Below, piece by piece: positions 23,066 to 29,751 of a DNA stretch of 29,751 nt. Each line of letters starts with the position of its first letter. The first letter of the stretch is position 1. The stretch lies in NCBI GenBank assembly GCA_020052975.1, contig JAGVOC010000237.1, positions 1 through 29,751 on the forward strand, given 5' to 3'. The translations under genes and the position numbers were made by a program. This DNA comes from Desulfobacterales bacterium (GTDB lineage: Bacteria > Desulfobacterota > Desulfobacteria > Desulfobacterales > RPRI01). The notes beneath the pieces are model-generated. The model did no database searches, was not told the origin of the DNA, and saw only the letters and a list, made by a program, of their open reading frames with translations.

Positions 23066-23089
23066 GCGCCCAGAAAATTCGCCGGGCGC
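23066..23089. promoter_or_regulatory. Hairpin in the hsdR leader
   Basis: Inverted repeat GCGCCC / GGGCGC with a 12-base loop, lying about 30-50 bases upstream of the preferred hsdR start. It may be an operator or an RNA hairpin limiting nuclease expression; the role is a guess. Confidence 0.35.
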
Positions 23090-23154
23090 TCTTGGGTGGG
23101 TATTAATTCTTCCTCAATTCAGCTTTTTATTTTCATTCCAAGCGCGGAGCGTCC

Positions 23155-23276
23155 ATCCAACGTAGAGTTGAGTGACGAGTGCTACTGCAGGATAACAACG
23201 TGCTTAAAACTAATTTGCATACCTAAAACAATGCTACCTAAAAAAGCGTCCTGTGGCACTCGTTCAATCTCCAACC
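23155..23276 (-). repeat. Long imperfect inverted repeat after the HEPN gene
   Basis: The arms include a perfect 8-bp pair ACGAGTGC / GCACTCGT (read on the minus strand) extended by AGAGTTGA-type matches, around an ~80-base loop. The outer end on the minus strand reads CTACGTTGGAT, like the GTTRRRY core of an attC site. A matching inverse core is not found in the right place (an ACTTAAC at 23312-23318 is the nearest), so this is only a possible long or decayed attC. The remaining gap to hsdR has no other feature. Confidence 0.35.
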
Positions 23277-23330
23277 ACTTGATAGAGTACATCGTGTTAA
23301 AATATTGAACATCGTTAAGTGTTATTACTG

Positions 23331-23909
23331 CTAATCCATAAGCCTGAACCAGTCCTTGACGACAAGGTTCAATCTAACAATTTCGTCCTCAGCAAGCGGG
23401 CAACAATGTGCAATTGGGCCACGAAGTTGATTTAAGCTTGCCATGATTTTTGAAAAGGCTTTGGGGTTTTTGAATAGAGGTGAAAATGCCTCCCAATTAT
23501 CTTGAACAATTGAGGTAAGTTCACCAAATGTTGTGTAGTCAATTTTAAGCTCGGATCTTTCAGTAAAACCTGACTCTAGTTCCTTCTTCATATTGGCCTC
23601 TACATTCTTTTTTATATCATCTCTAACTTTAGAATCCCACCAATTATCAGAGTATTTTTCTTTCATAAGTTGAACTATTAAACTTCTGATCGATTTTTCA
23701 AGACAATAAAAGACTTCATAGTGCCTCGCCATTTCTTTTGCTTCTATTCGAAATGCCGAGTCGAACTGAGCATAGTAGTCTTGTTCCTTGATTGGCTCCT
23801 TTTCTTTTCTTCCTAAATCAAGGTCCAAATCATTCTCAACTTTATCAAGGCGATTCTCAGTAAGCGAGTTTGCCAATACAAATAGTCTTATTTTAGCTTC
23901 GATATCCAT
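23331..23909 (-). CDS. Swt1-like HEPN domain protein
   Basis: A 192-residue all-helical protein with a C-terminal Swt1-type HEPN domain. The block ELTSIVQDNWEAFSPLFKNP then LNQLRGPIAHCCPLAEDE fits that family, with the R-x4-H motif at Arg163 and His168 that forms the RNase site in active HEPN proteins. The N-terminal half has charged helices (residues 1-110). GAAGGG lies five bases upstream of the ATG, inside the end of the DUF5343 gene, so both are one translation unit. By family precedent it may be a ribonuclease effector controlled by its partner; this is inference and the exact RNA target is unknown. Confidence 0.75.
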   Translation of the reverse strand: MDIEAKIRLFVLANSLTENRLDKVENDLDLDLGRKEKEPIKEQDYYAQFDSAFRIEAKEMARHYEVFYCLEKSIRSLIVQLMKEKYSDNWWDSKVRDDIKKNVEANMKKELESGFTERSELKIDYTTFGELTSIVQDNWEAFSPLFKNPKAFSKIMASLNQLRGPIAHCCPLAEDEIVRLNLVVKDWFRLMD

Positions 23910-23910
23910 G

Positions 23911-24534
23911 TTAACCCTTCAAAAGGTTTTCGCGTAGCGACTGAAAAATTGCATTGTAAACAGAAGGATCGTCCGTTTTTGGAAGCACTAAGTTTATAGT
24001 GTAGTTCAACCCCAAATCTACTTTCTTATTTTCTGTTTTCTCGACCTCAGGCACAATGAATTTTTTTACTACACTCTCTTCAGATTCAGTTTCGTTAGGT
24101 TTATTCTCGAAATCCGCCAAAGCTTTTGTATTGAAGAATGTGGACACAATTAACTCAACAACTTTTGAATCTTGAGACTCACCTGTAGCCTCCATTACAA
24201 GGCCTTTAAAGCTTTTTTTGTCAAGTTCATGACAATATTCATTTCTAGAATACAACTCCGAGTATCCATTTCTTATAGCGCGAGCTATGCTTGTCTTAGA
24301 AGAAGTTGGATTTCTAAATGTCTTGTAAAGTTGCGTTGGTGTTCCATCGCTGTTCAGTAATCCAGTCTTTTTCGCCCAAGAAATAAATGTTCGGTAATTA
24401 CCTCCTTTAAAGCCAAGCTTAGTAGAGAGAAAATCACCGTTGAAATTTTCTGGGGTTCCAGCCTCCTTAATTTTATCCAATATTTTTGCGATAGAACCTG
24501 GTGCTGACATGTAAGGTATGTTTATTTGTGCCAT
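23911..24534 (-). CDS. DUF5343 protein, HEPN partner
   Basis: A 207-residue protein of the DUF5343 family. The family opening is clear: YMSAPGSIAKILDKIKEAGT, then FLSTKLGFKGGNYRTFISWA and GLLNSDGTPTQLYKTFRNPT, which looks like a winged-helix layout. A charged linker (about 150-170) leads to a C-terminal strand-rich end GLNYTINLVLPKTDDPSVYN and AIFQSLRENLL. AAGGAGG stands seven bases before the ATG. It is followed by the HEPN gene after a single base. It could be an antitoxin or sensor that holds the HEPN nuclease in check. The gene begins about 50 bases after the attC-like site, as the first gene of an integron cassette would. Confidence 0.75.
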   Translation of the reverse strand: MAQINIPYMSAPGSIAKILDKIKEAGTPENFNGDFLSTKLGFKGGNYRTFISWAKKTGLLNSDGTPTQLYKTFRNPTSSKTSIARAIRNGYSELYSRNEYCHELDKKSFKGLVMEATGESQDSKVVELIVSTFFNTKALADFENKPNETESEESVVKKFIVPEVEKTENKKVDLGLNYTINLVLPKTDDPSVYNAIFQSLRENLLKG

Positions 24535-24582
24535 ATTATATCCTCCTTAGCTTTCATTGCCTTAATTGCTTGATAAATTTTG

Positions 24583-24641
24583 CCTTAACGACGCAATTCA
24601 GCGGCGTGGTTTTTGCGTCCGCTTAAATAGCCTTGTTAAGT
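24583..24641 (-). other. attC-like integron recombination site
   Basis: Read on the minus strand: inverse core ACTTAAC (fits RYYYAAC), an inner arm AAGCGGACG, a 9-base loop, the opposite arm CGCCGCTGAATT with the unpaired extra base typical of attC, and the core GTTAAGG (GTTRRRY except the last base). Total 59 nt, at the short end of known attC sites. The stop codon of the preceding gene lies inside the inverse core, a standard feature of gene cassettes, and orientation agrees with both neighbouring genes. No integrase gene is in the window. Confidence 0.6.
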
Positions 24642-25016
24642 TTTTTTTGCTTTATTTGCCCAGTAATCGTGGACCTTATTAAACTCATTGATCCAACAAA
24701 GCAGAACATCTGAAGTATTTTTGCCCAGCGACTTTGCAAGTTCAAAGAAACCTGGACCAGGTTGCATATCACCGCTTTTGTGAACAACGATTGCGGTTAG
24801 CATTCCCCTTGCAGCTTTGTCCTCTGCGGTACTGATTTCCCCTAGCATGTGAAACATCCTTGGGTCATGCGCCTCGATTTGAATTGCAGTAATTTGTGAT
24901 GCCAATTCTGAATAGGCAATACGTCCTTTTCGACGCGCCACATCAGTTAGCACTTTGGTCGCTTGTGCCTTGGCTTTTTCCCAATCAGGTCCGGCATATC
25001 CGTATTTATTGAGCAT
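24636..25016 (-). CDS. Unknown 126-residue protein, cassette-like
   Basis: Start at the ATG with AAGGA seven bases upstream. The protein begins MLNKYGYAGPDWEKAKAQAT and has GRIAYSELASQITAIQIEAH, HMLGEISTAEDKAARGMLTA and IVVHKSGDMQPGPGFFELAK. I recall similar proteins annotated as hypothetical in many bacteria, with the same GPGFFELA ending, but no function. It has no membrane segment or signal peptide, so it is cytoplasmic. The stop codon is within an attC-like site, and base composition resembles its minus-strand neighbours. It may be an integron cassette gene. Confidence 0.7.
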   Translation of the reverse strand: MLNKYGYAGPDWEKAKAQATKVLTDVARRKGRIAYSELASQITAIQIEAHDPRMFHMLGEISTAEDKAARGMLTAIVVHKSGDMQPGPGFFELAKSLGKNTSDVLLCWINEFNKVHDYWANKAKKT

Positions 25017-25186
25017 AGTTTTATCCTTGCAGTTAACAATTAATATGCGTAACATTTAATATCCGGTTCTGAAAACACCTGCACTTCGGATTTCCTGTTC
25101 TTTATTCCAATATTTATATAAAATCAAATAAGTTCTATTGATGGTCTGCGTAAAATGTGTTTATTATCGGAAAAAAGGAAAATAAC

Positions 25187-25408
25187 ATGGGATGGATAAC
25201 AAAAACCTTCAGGATTTGGACCCCGCTCATTGTTCTTTTCACCTGCCTGATCCTTGCCGGCTGTGAAGGTACCGACAGCCGTGAAAAGGTAGATGACACG
25301 GTCAAGGAACTCAGCGGGCAGAAAAACATCGAACGCTTTGACCAGATGAAAAAAGATATCGACAAAATCAATAAACAGCAGGCAGATCGTTTGAAAGAAC
25401 CGGAATGA
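25187..25408 (+). CDS. Small lipoprotein with charged helix
   Basis: A 73-residue predicted lipoprotein. After MGWITKTFRIW comes a hydrophobic run ending in the lipobox LAGC (about Cys30). The mature part is a single charged helix (DDTVKELSGQKNIERFDQMK then KDIDKINKQQADRL), likely a short coiled coil anchored in the envelope. AAGGAA lies six bases upstream of the ATG. It precedes the thioesterase by 22 bases. No family recognised; role unknown. Confidence 0.75.
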   Translation: MGWITKTFRIWTPLIVLFTCLILAGCEGTDSREKVDDTVKELSGQKNIERFDQMKKDIDKINKQQADRLKEPE

Positions 25409-25430
25409 TTATGGAAGGCTATTAAATAAT

Positions 25431-25847
25431 ATGAAATTATCATCAGAACTTCAGGAGCAGATACTTGCAAGGGCAAACAAGATCCCGATCGTTAATACGC
25501 TGCAAATCAAAATCGTTTCCCTTTCCGATGGTTATTGCGAAACTGTCGTCCCGAGAAAGTTATGTTACGACGGAGTCTTCGAATCCTTCCATGGCGGATT
25601 ATTGATGACCATTGCAGACAGCACGGCCTGCTTCGCCATCTTCACAAAAACAGGACCCTTTGTCAAATTGACCACCACCGATATGAATATACGGTTTCTG
25701 TCCCCCTGCCTGAGCGACGTTACTGCCAAAGCAAAAGTGATAAAGCTGGGCCGGACTTTATGCCCGGTTTCAGTTGACCTTTTTGATGCGGCCGGCAAAC
25801 ATGTTGCAGTTGCCCAGGTTAATTATATGATATTGATGGACTCGTAA
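25431..25847 (+). CDS. PaaI-like hotdog-fold thioesterase
   Basis: Predicted acyl-CoA thioesterase of the PaaI/4HBT hotdog family, 138 residues. The core helix block is ESFHGGLLMTIADSTACFAI, with the HGG and catalytic-type acidic residue, followed by TTDMNIRFLSPCLSDVTAKA. Substrate (aryl- or alkyl-CoA) is unknown. An earlier region of the window (12586-12748) holds a broken copy of this gene with its upstream leader, and 11740-11757 equals its last 18 bases, so this locus is the surviving intact copy. Confidence 0.85.
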   Translation: MKLSSELQEQILARANKIPIVNTLQIKIVSLSDGYCETVVPRKLCYDGVFESFHGGLLMTIADSTACFAIFTKTGPFVKLTTTDMNIRFLSPCLSDVTAKAKVIKLGRTLCPVSVDLFDAAGKHVAVAQVNYMILMDS

Positions 25848-26241
25848 GAAGCCCATCAGCAGGCCGATGGCGATTAAGCCCCGGCATGGGATGAGGGTGG
25901 AACCGCTTGAATTTACTTCAAGCGGCGGGAGAGTCCGCCTCAGGCGGATTTCCCGCCAAGTAAAAAGTCGTTTTTTGACTTTTTATGAAGGCATCAATTG
26001 GATAACCTGCCTTTAAACGACCTCTGAAATCAATCCGGATAGCTGAATCTAAGCAGCGAGTTCATTCCCCGCCGAAGGTCCGCCGTGGCGGACTTGCTGC
26101 AGAGCAATTCAAAAGACTGGAGGCTTTTTATAAAAGTCATCATAATTATAGCAAATATATCTTGACCATGAATGCCATTTCACCTAAATATTTGACAGTT
26201 TGGAGAAAAGTTCCCTTTATTTAAACAACAGTGAGTTAATA
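25848..26241. other. 394-base gap with stacked hairpins before thrS
   Basis: No gene is seen. Positions 25903-25925 form CCGCTTGAA / TTCAAGCGG. Positions 25924-25957 form a nested pair (GGCGGGA, TCCGCCT, AGGCGGA, TCCCGCC). Positions 25963-25984 form AAAAAGTC / GACTTTTT. Positions 26078-26093 form GTCCGCC / GGCGGAC. A copy of the ACTTTTTACGAAGCC-type repeat lies at 25977-25997. A TTGACA box at 26192-26197 with TTTATT 18 bases on may be the thrS promoter. Confidence 0.6.
25924..25984 (+). terminator. Probable terminator cluster after thioesterase
   Basis: The nested GC-rich hairpin (25924-25957) followed at once by the AAAAAGTC / GACTTTTT hairpin with a T6 run makes a plausible two-way terminator. 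Confidence 0.5.
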
Positions 26242-28158
26242 ATGATCAATATAACACTTCCGGATGGTAACATAAAAAGTTTTGAAAGCTCCCCTACAGG
26301 CCTTGATGTGGCAAAAAGCATTTCAGAGGGTCTTGCCAGAAACTGCGTGGCAATGGAGCTTGATGGAAAGCTTGTCGATTTAAATACTGTTATTTCAAAT
26401 GATTCCAAAGTAAGACTTGTTACGTCAGGAGACAAGGAGGCTCTTGAAATCCTTCGCCACAGTGCGGCGCATGTCATGGCCCAGGCTATCCTCCATATAT
26501 ATAAGGATGCAAAGCTGACGATAGGTCCGGTTGTCGAGGATGGCTTTTATTATGACATAGACATGGAACCTGTATCAAAGGAAAATTTCGATAAGATTGA
26601 AGCCGAAATCAGTCGTATTATAAGCGCAAAAATCCCTTTCAAACGAAAAGAGGTTTCAAAAGCAGAAGCCCTCGCTTTTTATCAAAACGAACCGTATAAA
26701 CTTGAACTAATCTCCGAACTGAAAGACGGAACCATCTCTTTATATGAACAGGGCGATTTTACCGATTTATGCAGAGGTCCCCATCTGCCGCATACCGGAT
26801 TCATAAAAGCCATAAAGCTCATGAAGATCTCGGGCGCTTACTGGAGAGCTGATCAGACAAAGGCTCAGCTCCAGAGGATCTACGGAACCGCTTTTTTTTC
26901 AAAGAAAGAGCTTGATAACTATCTTCATTTCATTGAAGAGGCAATCAAGAGAAATCACCGCAAAATTGGAGTCGCTCTTGATCTTTTCAGTTTCCATGAT
27001 GAGGCCCCCGGAATGCCCTTTTTTCACCCTAAAGGGATGAATATATGGGGAGCCTTGATCGACTACTGGAAAGCGGAACACAGGGCAGCAGGTTACGTTG
27101 AAACAAAGACGCCTATCATGTTGAACCGGTCGCTTTGGGAAAGAAGCGGCCACTGGGAGAATTACCGCGAAAACATGTACACATCCGTAGTGGATGAGAC
27201 CGAATATGCGATAAAGCCGATGAACTGCCCCGGAGGAATGCTTCTCTATGCCATGAAACCTCATTCTTACAAGGATCTGCCCTTGCGGGCCGCTGAAATA
27301 GGCCTTGTTCACAGGCATGAATTGAGCGGAGTCTTATCGGGTCTTTTCAGGGTAAGAGCGTTTCACCAGGATGATGCCCATATATTCATGACACCGGACC
27401 AGATTGAAGGTGAAATACTCGGAGTGCTGAAACTCGTCGAGCGGATCTACAGCACATTCGGGCTTGGTTTCCATCTTGAGCTCTCAACACGCCCCAAAAA
27501 ATCGATAGGAACAGATGCGCAGTGGAATGTCGCCACGGAAGGATTGAAATCGGCTCTTGCAGCTTACGGAATGGATTATAAAACGAATGAAGGAGACGGC
27601 GCATTTTACGGACCCAAAATAGACATACATATAAAAGACGCCCTCGGAAGAACGTGGCAGTGCGGCACGATTCAGCTTGACATGGCATTGCCGGAAAGGT
27701 TCGATCTGACCTACGTCGACAAAGATAATGAAAGACGCCGCCCGATAATGATTCACAGGGTTATTTACGGATCCATAGAGAGATTTTTCGGAATATTGAT
27801 TGAGCATTTCGCCGGCAAATTCCCCATCTGGATGGCTCCCGTACAAGCAGTACTCCTTCCCATAAATGACGAGCTTGTATCATACGCGAAAGAGATTCAA
27901 GCCATTCTCGAAAAAGAGGGAATCCGGACGGAGATTGACGGCAGGACGGAAAGCCTTAAAAAGAAAATAAGAGACGCCCAGATCAACTATGTTCCCCTGA
28001 TAATCACATGCGGAGCAAAAGAAAAGGAATCGGGGACAGTTTCTGTCAGAACTTTAAGCGGCAAAGTCAAATTTGGTGTCGCAATCGATGACTTTGTAAA
28101 AATTACGCTTTCCCATATCCGGGAAAGAAAGCCTGATCCGGAAATCTTTACGGATTAA
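26242..28158 (+). CDS. thrS: Threonine-tRNA ligase
   Basis: Charges tRNA-Thr. The 638-residue protein has the full bacterial layout: TGS domain (1-60, MINITLPDGN...), editing domain with HSAAHVMAQ and DLCRGPHLPHTG, catalytic core with MNCPGG, RVRAFHQDDAHIF and MIHRVIYGSIERF (carrying the three zinc ligands Cys, His, His), and C-terminal anticodon-binding domain (from about 535, PIWMAPVQAVLLPINDELVS). NCPGG replaces the commoner NCPGH next to the zinc cysteine. The ATG at 26242 starts right at the TGS domain; upstream in-frame codons are not conserved-looking. The ribosome site is weak (GTGAG). Confidence 0.97.
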   Translation: MINITLPDGNIKSFESSPTGLDVAKSISEGLARNCVAMELDGKLVDLNTVISNDSKVRLVTSGDKEALEILRHSAAHVMAQAILHIYKDAKLTIGPVVEDGFYYDIDMEPVSKENFDKIEAEISRIISAKIPFKRKEVSKAEALAFYQNEPYKLELISELKDGTISLYEQGDFTDLCRGPHLPHTGFIKAIKLMKISGAYWRADQTKAQLQRIYGTAFFSKKELDNYLHFIEEAIKRNHRKIGVALDLFSFHDEAPGMPFFHPKGMNIWGALIDYWKAEHRAAGYVETKTPIMLNRSLWERSGHWENYRENMYTSVVDETEYAIKPMNCPGGMLLYAMKPHSYKDLPLRAAEIGLVHRHELSGVLSGLFRVRAFHQDDAHIFMTPDQIEGEILGVLKLVERIYSTFGLGFHLELSTRPKKSIGTDAQWNVATEGLKSALAAYGMDYKTNEGDGAFYGPKIDIHIKDALGRTWQCGTIQLDMALPERFDLTYVDKDNERRRPIMIHRVIYGSIERFFGILIEHFAGKFPIWMAPVQAVLLPINDELVSYAKEIQAILEKEGIRTEIDGRTESLKKKIRDAQINYVPLIITCGAKEKESGTVSVRTLSGKVKFGVAIDDFVKITLSHIRERKPDPEIFTD

Positions 28159-28181
28159 GGGCTTTTTACGAGTCTCCCAGT

Positions 28182-28323
28182 GAGACCTTTGCATAACACC
28201 CTCTTTTGCCCGATTACTGCGTCAGGCTCAAATTTCAATCCTCGAAATACTGAATGTATTCCTGTGGTTGAAATTATCGCCTTCCTTGTACTTGAGCAAA
28301 ATTGGATGTTTTTCAAAGGTCTC
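28182..28323 (-). mobile_element. 142-bp MITE, copy 3
   Basis: Same element in opposite orientation, with ends GAGACCTTTG / CAAAGGTCTC and a perfect 5-bp target duplication CCAGT (28177-28181 and 28324-28328). Compared with copies 1 and 2, both ends carry a matched G/C to C/G exchange, and an inner pair has changed from TTTTAA/TTAAAA to TTTCAA/TTGAAA, so pairing between the arms is kept. Confidence 0.88.
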
Positions 28324-28480
28324 CCAGTATCTAAGGCCTGTTTATTTTCCACTTCCAATCTATCCGGAACCTGCCTGAGAAGCTCAATCATTTTAAGCTT
28401 TGTCAAAATCTGAACGGCATTTTTATACTGAACTCCAGGAGATAAATTAGGAAAAAATTTATTATGTTTTAATTCTTGAC
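28324..28480 (-). pseudogene. Possible small ORF split by MITE copy 3
   Basis: On the minus strand an open frame reads FFPNLSPGVQYKNAVQILTK then LKMIELLRQVPDRLEVENKQ and ALDTG, where the element begins. Joining across the element (one target copy removed) gives GRLVKSP and a stop. The sequence looks helical and protein-like, but no family is recognised and there is no good start. It could be the tail of a decayed gene. Confidence 0.25.
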
Positions 28481-28505
28481 AAGGGGTGTTTTAAACAGCT
28501 AATAC
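28476..28505 (+). promoter_or_regulatory. Possible promoter of the nuo operon
   Basis: TTGACA (28476-28481), 18-base spacer, TAATAC (28500-28505), about 65 bases before the nuoA start. The -35 box is perfect and the -10 box is weak. Confidence 0.4.
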
Positions 28506-28570
28506 GACCGAGATAAAATCATAAAAGTTGGTATGACTTTTTTTATGTAAATACAGAGAGGTTATAGTCA

Positions 28571-28954
28571 ATGTTTCCCCAGATGATGCAATCAGGCTTG
28601 TACGATTTTTTCTTTGTCTTCATATTTTTCATCATATCTATTGCATTATCGCTCGTAATGGTCACCTTCAACGCACTGATCGGCCCCAATTTCATGGGGG
28701 AGAAAAAGACTGATACCTATGAAAGCGGGATGGCTCCGATAAAGACCGCGTGGATGCAGTTCGGGGCTTCCTATTATCTTTTTGCCCTTATATTTTTAGC
28801 CTTTGATGTGGATGTGCTATATCTTTTTCCGGTGCTTCTGACCTATCAGAGAGGAACCGGATTCTCCGAACTGACAGCCTTGATTCTCTTTCTCTTTGTG
28901 ATATCGCTTGCTATTGTTTATGCTTGGCGAAAAGGAGTTTTCATATGGCGGTAA
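28571..28954 (+). CDS. nuoA: NADH-quinone oxidoreductase subunit A
   Basis: Membrane subunit of respiratory complex I, 127 residues with three membrane helices (about 12-36, 70-92, 100-120). The hallmark loop between helices 1 and 2 is present: [20 protein letters not shown] then [20 protein letters not shown], whose acidic FDVD segment and YESG motif belong to the quinone and coupling region. GAGAGG lies nine bases upstream. It opens an operon: nuoB overlaps it by 10 bases and nuoC follows. Confidence 0.95.
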   Translation: MFPQMMQSGLYDFFFVFIFFIISIALSLVMVTFNALIGPNFMGEKKTDTYESGMAPIKTAWMQFGASYYLFALIFLAFDVDVLYLFPVLLTYQRGTGFSELTALILFLFVISLAIVYAWRKGVFIWR

Positions 28955-29523
28955 AGGATAGTTCCCCGATATGCATGCCTTCTAATGATCGTTCGGCTGA
29001 TCATTCGGCGGAATTAAAGGAAAGCCCTGCCATCCTGGGATTTGCCGTCCTGCAGGATCTGCTGAACCTTGCCAGGGTCAATTCCCTCTGGCCTATGACC
29101 TTCGGCATCGCCTGCTGTTCCATAGAGATGATGGCCGCAGGCATGGCGCGTTTTGACCTGGACCGCTTCGGAATCATTTTCAGGTCCACACCGCGCCAGT
29201 CCGATGTTATGATAGTGGCCGGAACCATATCCCATAAATTCGTGCCGATCATCAAAACCCTCTGGGAGCAGATGCCCGGCCCGAAGTGGGTCATTGCAAT
29301 GGGCAATTGTGCTATTTCCGGAGGACCTTTTGCCTATGAGGGTCAGTATGCCATAGTAAACGGGGCGGACAAGTTCCTTCCTGTGGATATTTATGTTCCC
29401 GGATGCCCTCCGCGTCCGGAAGGGCTTATCCAGGGATTACTTCAATTACAAAAAAAGATTACAAAAGGGACAATCGATGCCAACCGAAGGGCAGAAAAAG
29501 CTGCTCGAAGAGCTAAAAAATAG
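28945..29523 (+). CDS. nuoB: NADH-quinone oxidoreductase subunit B
   Basis: Complex I subunit carrying the terminal iron-sulfur cluster N2, which hands electrons to quinone. The four ligands are visible: ACCSIEM (Cys57, Cys58), [10 protein letters not shown] (Cys122) and [10 protein letters not shown] (Cys154). The start is the ATG at 28945 with AAAGGAG seven bases upstream, giving 192 residues; the first 25 residues are an unconserved polar extension. It overlaps nuoA by 10 bases and nuoC by 47 bases. The C-terminal tail is basic ([12 protein letters not shown]). Confidence 0.96.
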   Translation: MAVKDSSPICMPSNDRSADHSAELKESPAILGFAVLQDLLNLARVNSLWPMTFGIACCSIEMMAAGMARFDLDRFGIIFRSTPRQSDVMIVAGTISHKFVPIIKTLWEQMPGPKWVIAMGNCAISGGPFAYEGQYAIVNGADKFLPVDIYVPGCPPRPEGLIQGLLQLQKKITKGTIDANRRAEKAARRAKK

Positions 29524-29751
29524 TTTGACCGTGGCATTACCGGAAGGACGGATAACCTCAGGCGATTATGCCAGAACAGGCTGTCACCTGGAGGTGCGTC
29601 TGAGCGATGCGGGAATGCGGAGAACAGCCGCGGTAATGAAGGATAATCGTTTTTACTTAGAGACCATTACTGCTGTGGATTTTCCCGGTTCTTTTGAACT
29701 GATTTATCTGTATTCCACCTGTCATGATGATATCTGTCGTGTGATTGCCCG
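29477..29751 (+). CDS. nuoC: NADH-quinone oxidoreductase subunit C (partial)
   Basis: Starts at an ATG inside the end of nuoB, with AAAGGGA six bases upstream, and runs open to the window edge (91 codons seen). It begins [20 protein letters not shown], and later has [20 protein letters not shown] followed by IYLYS, matching the FdyLxdltavDyP...FEvvYhLyS block of the 30-kDa NuoC subunit. NuoC is the hydrophilic connecting-module partner of NuoB and NuoD. Whether it is a NuoC or a NuoCD fusion cannot be seen. Confidence 0.88.
   Translation, partial: MPTEGQKKLLEELKNSLTVALPEGRITSGDYARTGCHLEVRLSDAGMRRTAAVMKDNRFYLETITAVDFPGSFELIYLYSTCHDDICRVIA

Noticed and set aside
26200..26241. Upstream extension of thrS from a TTG
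   Set aside because: The TGS domain starts at the ATG at 26242 and the 14 upstream codons show no family likeness.
28180..28413. Open frames inside the MITE copies (also at 2753-2956 and 10692-11030)
   Set aside because: They exist only because the element lacks stops in some frames; the peptides change frame between copies and show no protein-level conservation.
1..29751. tRNA or rRNA genes, CRISPR arrays, complete insertion sequences or an integron integrase
   Set aside because: Looked for by eye on both strands; nothing with the expected motifs was found.

Overview
The window looks like a chromosomal segment of a strictly or facultatively anaerobic deltaproteobacterium (Desulfobacterota, possibly Desulfobacterales). 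This rests on gene content (HMG-CoA lyase-like enzyme, CcdA plus thioredoxin redox pair, paired PilT ATPases, start of a nuo operon) and on the style of the intergenic repeats. It is an inference from family resemblance; there is no rRNA or marker phylogeny here. No tRNA, rRNA, CRISPR array, prophage or complete insertion sequence was seen.

Region 1 (1-10775) is core genome. Plus strand: HMG-CoA lyase-like enzyme and an overlapping patatin-like lipoprotein. Minus strand: TruA, a ChaN-like lipoprotein, a Nudix CoA pyrophosphatase, a secreted thioredoxin with a CcdA membrane partner, and ProC. Plus strand again: YggT, DivIVA and two PilT-type ATPases.

Region 2 (10776-15658) is accessory and worn: a zinc-ribbon/pseudo-receiver protein, a Sel1-repeat lipoprotein, a broken copy of the thioesterase found intact at 25431, a 38-codon membrane ORF born at the edge of that broken copy, an orphan HigA antitoxin behind a truncated higB, a DUF4160-DUF2442 pair lying between two ~225-bp direct repeats with an RNA-like folded core, and a BrnT toxin with an overlapping predicted antitoxin.

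Region 3 (15659-25016, all minus strand) is a defence island. It holds a type I restriction-modification operon (hsdR, an AlbA_2/GHKL ATPase gene, hsdS, two tiny ATGA-coupled ORFs, hsdM). Upstream of it is a DUF5343 plus Swt1-like HEPN gene pair, separated from an unknown 126-residue gene by a 59-nt site with the architecture of an integron attC site. The AlbA_2 gene is flanked by a 41-nt duplication of the hsdR 3' end, so it appears to have been inserted into an older hsdR-hsdS operon.

Region 4 (25017-29751) returns to core genes: a small lipoprotein, a PaaI-like thioesterase, ThrS, then nuoA, nuoB and the start of nuoC.

Scattered through the window are three copies of a 142-bp miniature transposable element (2811, 10887, 28182), each with terminal inverted repeats and a perfect 5-bp target duplication. 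The element is an almost full-length imperfect hairpin whose arms have changed in a compensatory way between copies. The most rewarding things to check are the attC-like site with its HEPN cassette, the two RNA-like direct repeats (possible IscB omega-RNA/HEARO relatives), the MITE family and the AlbA_2 insertion.
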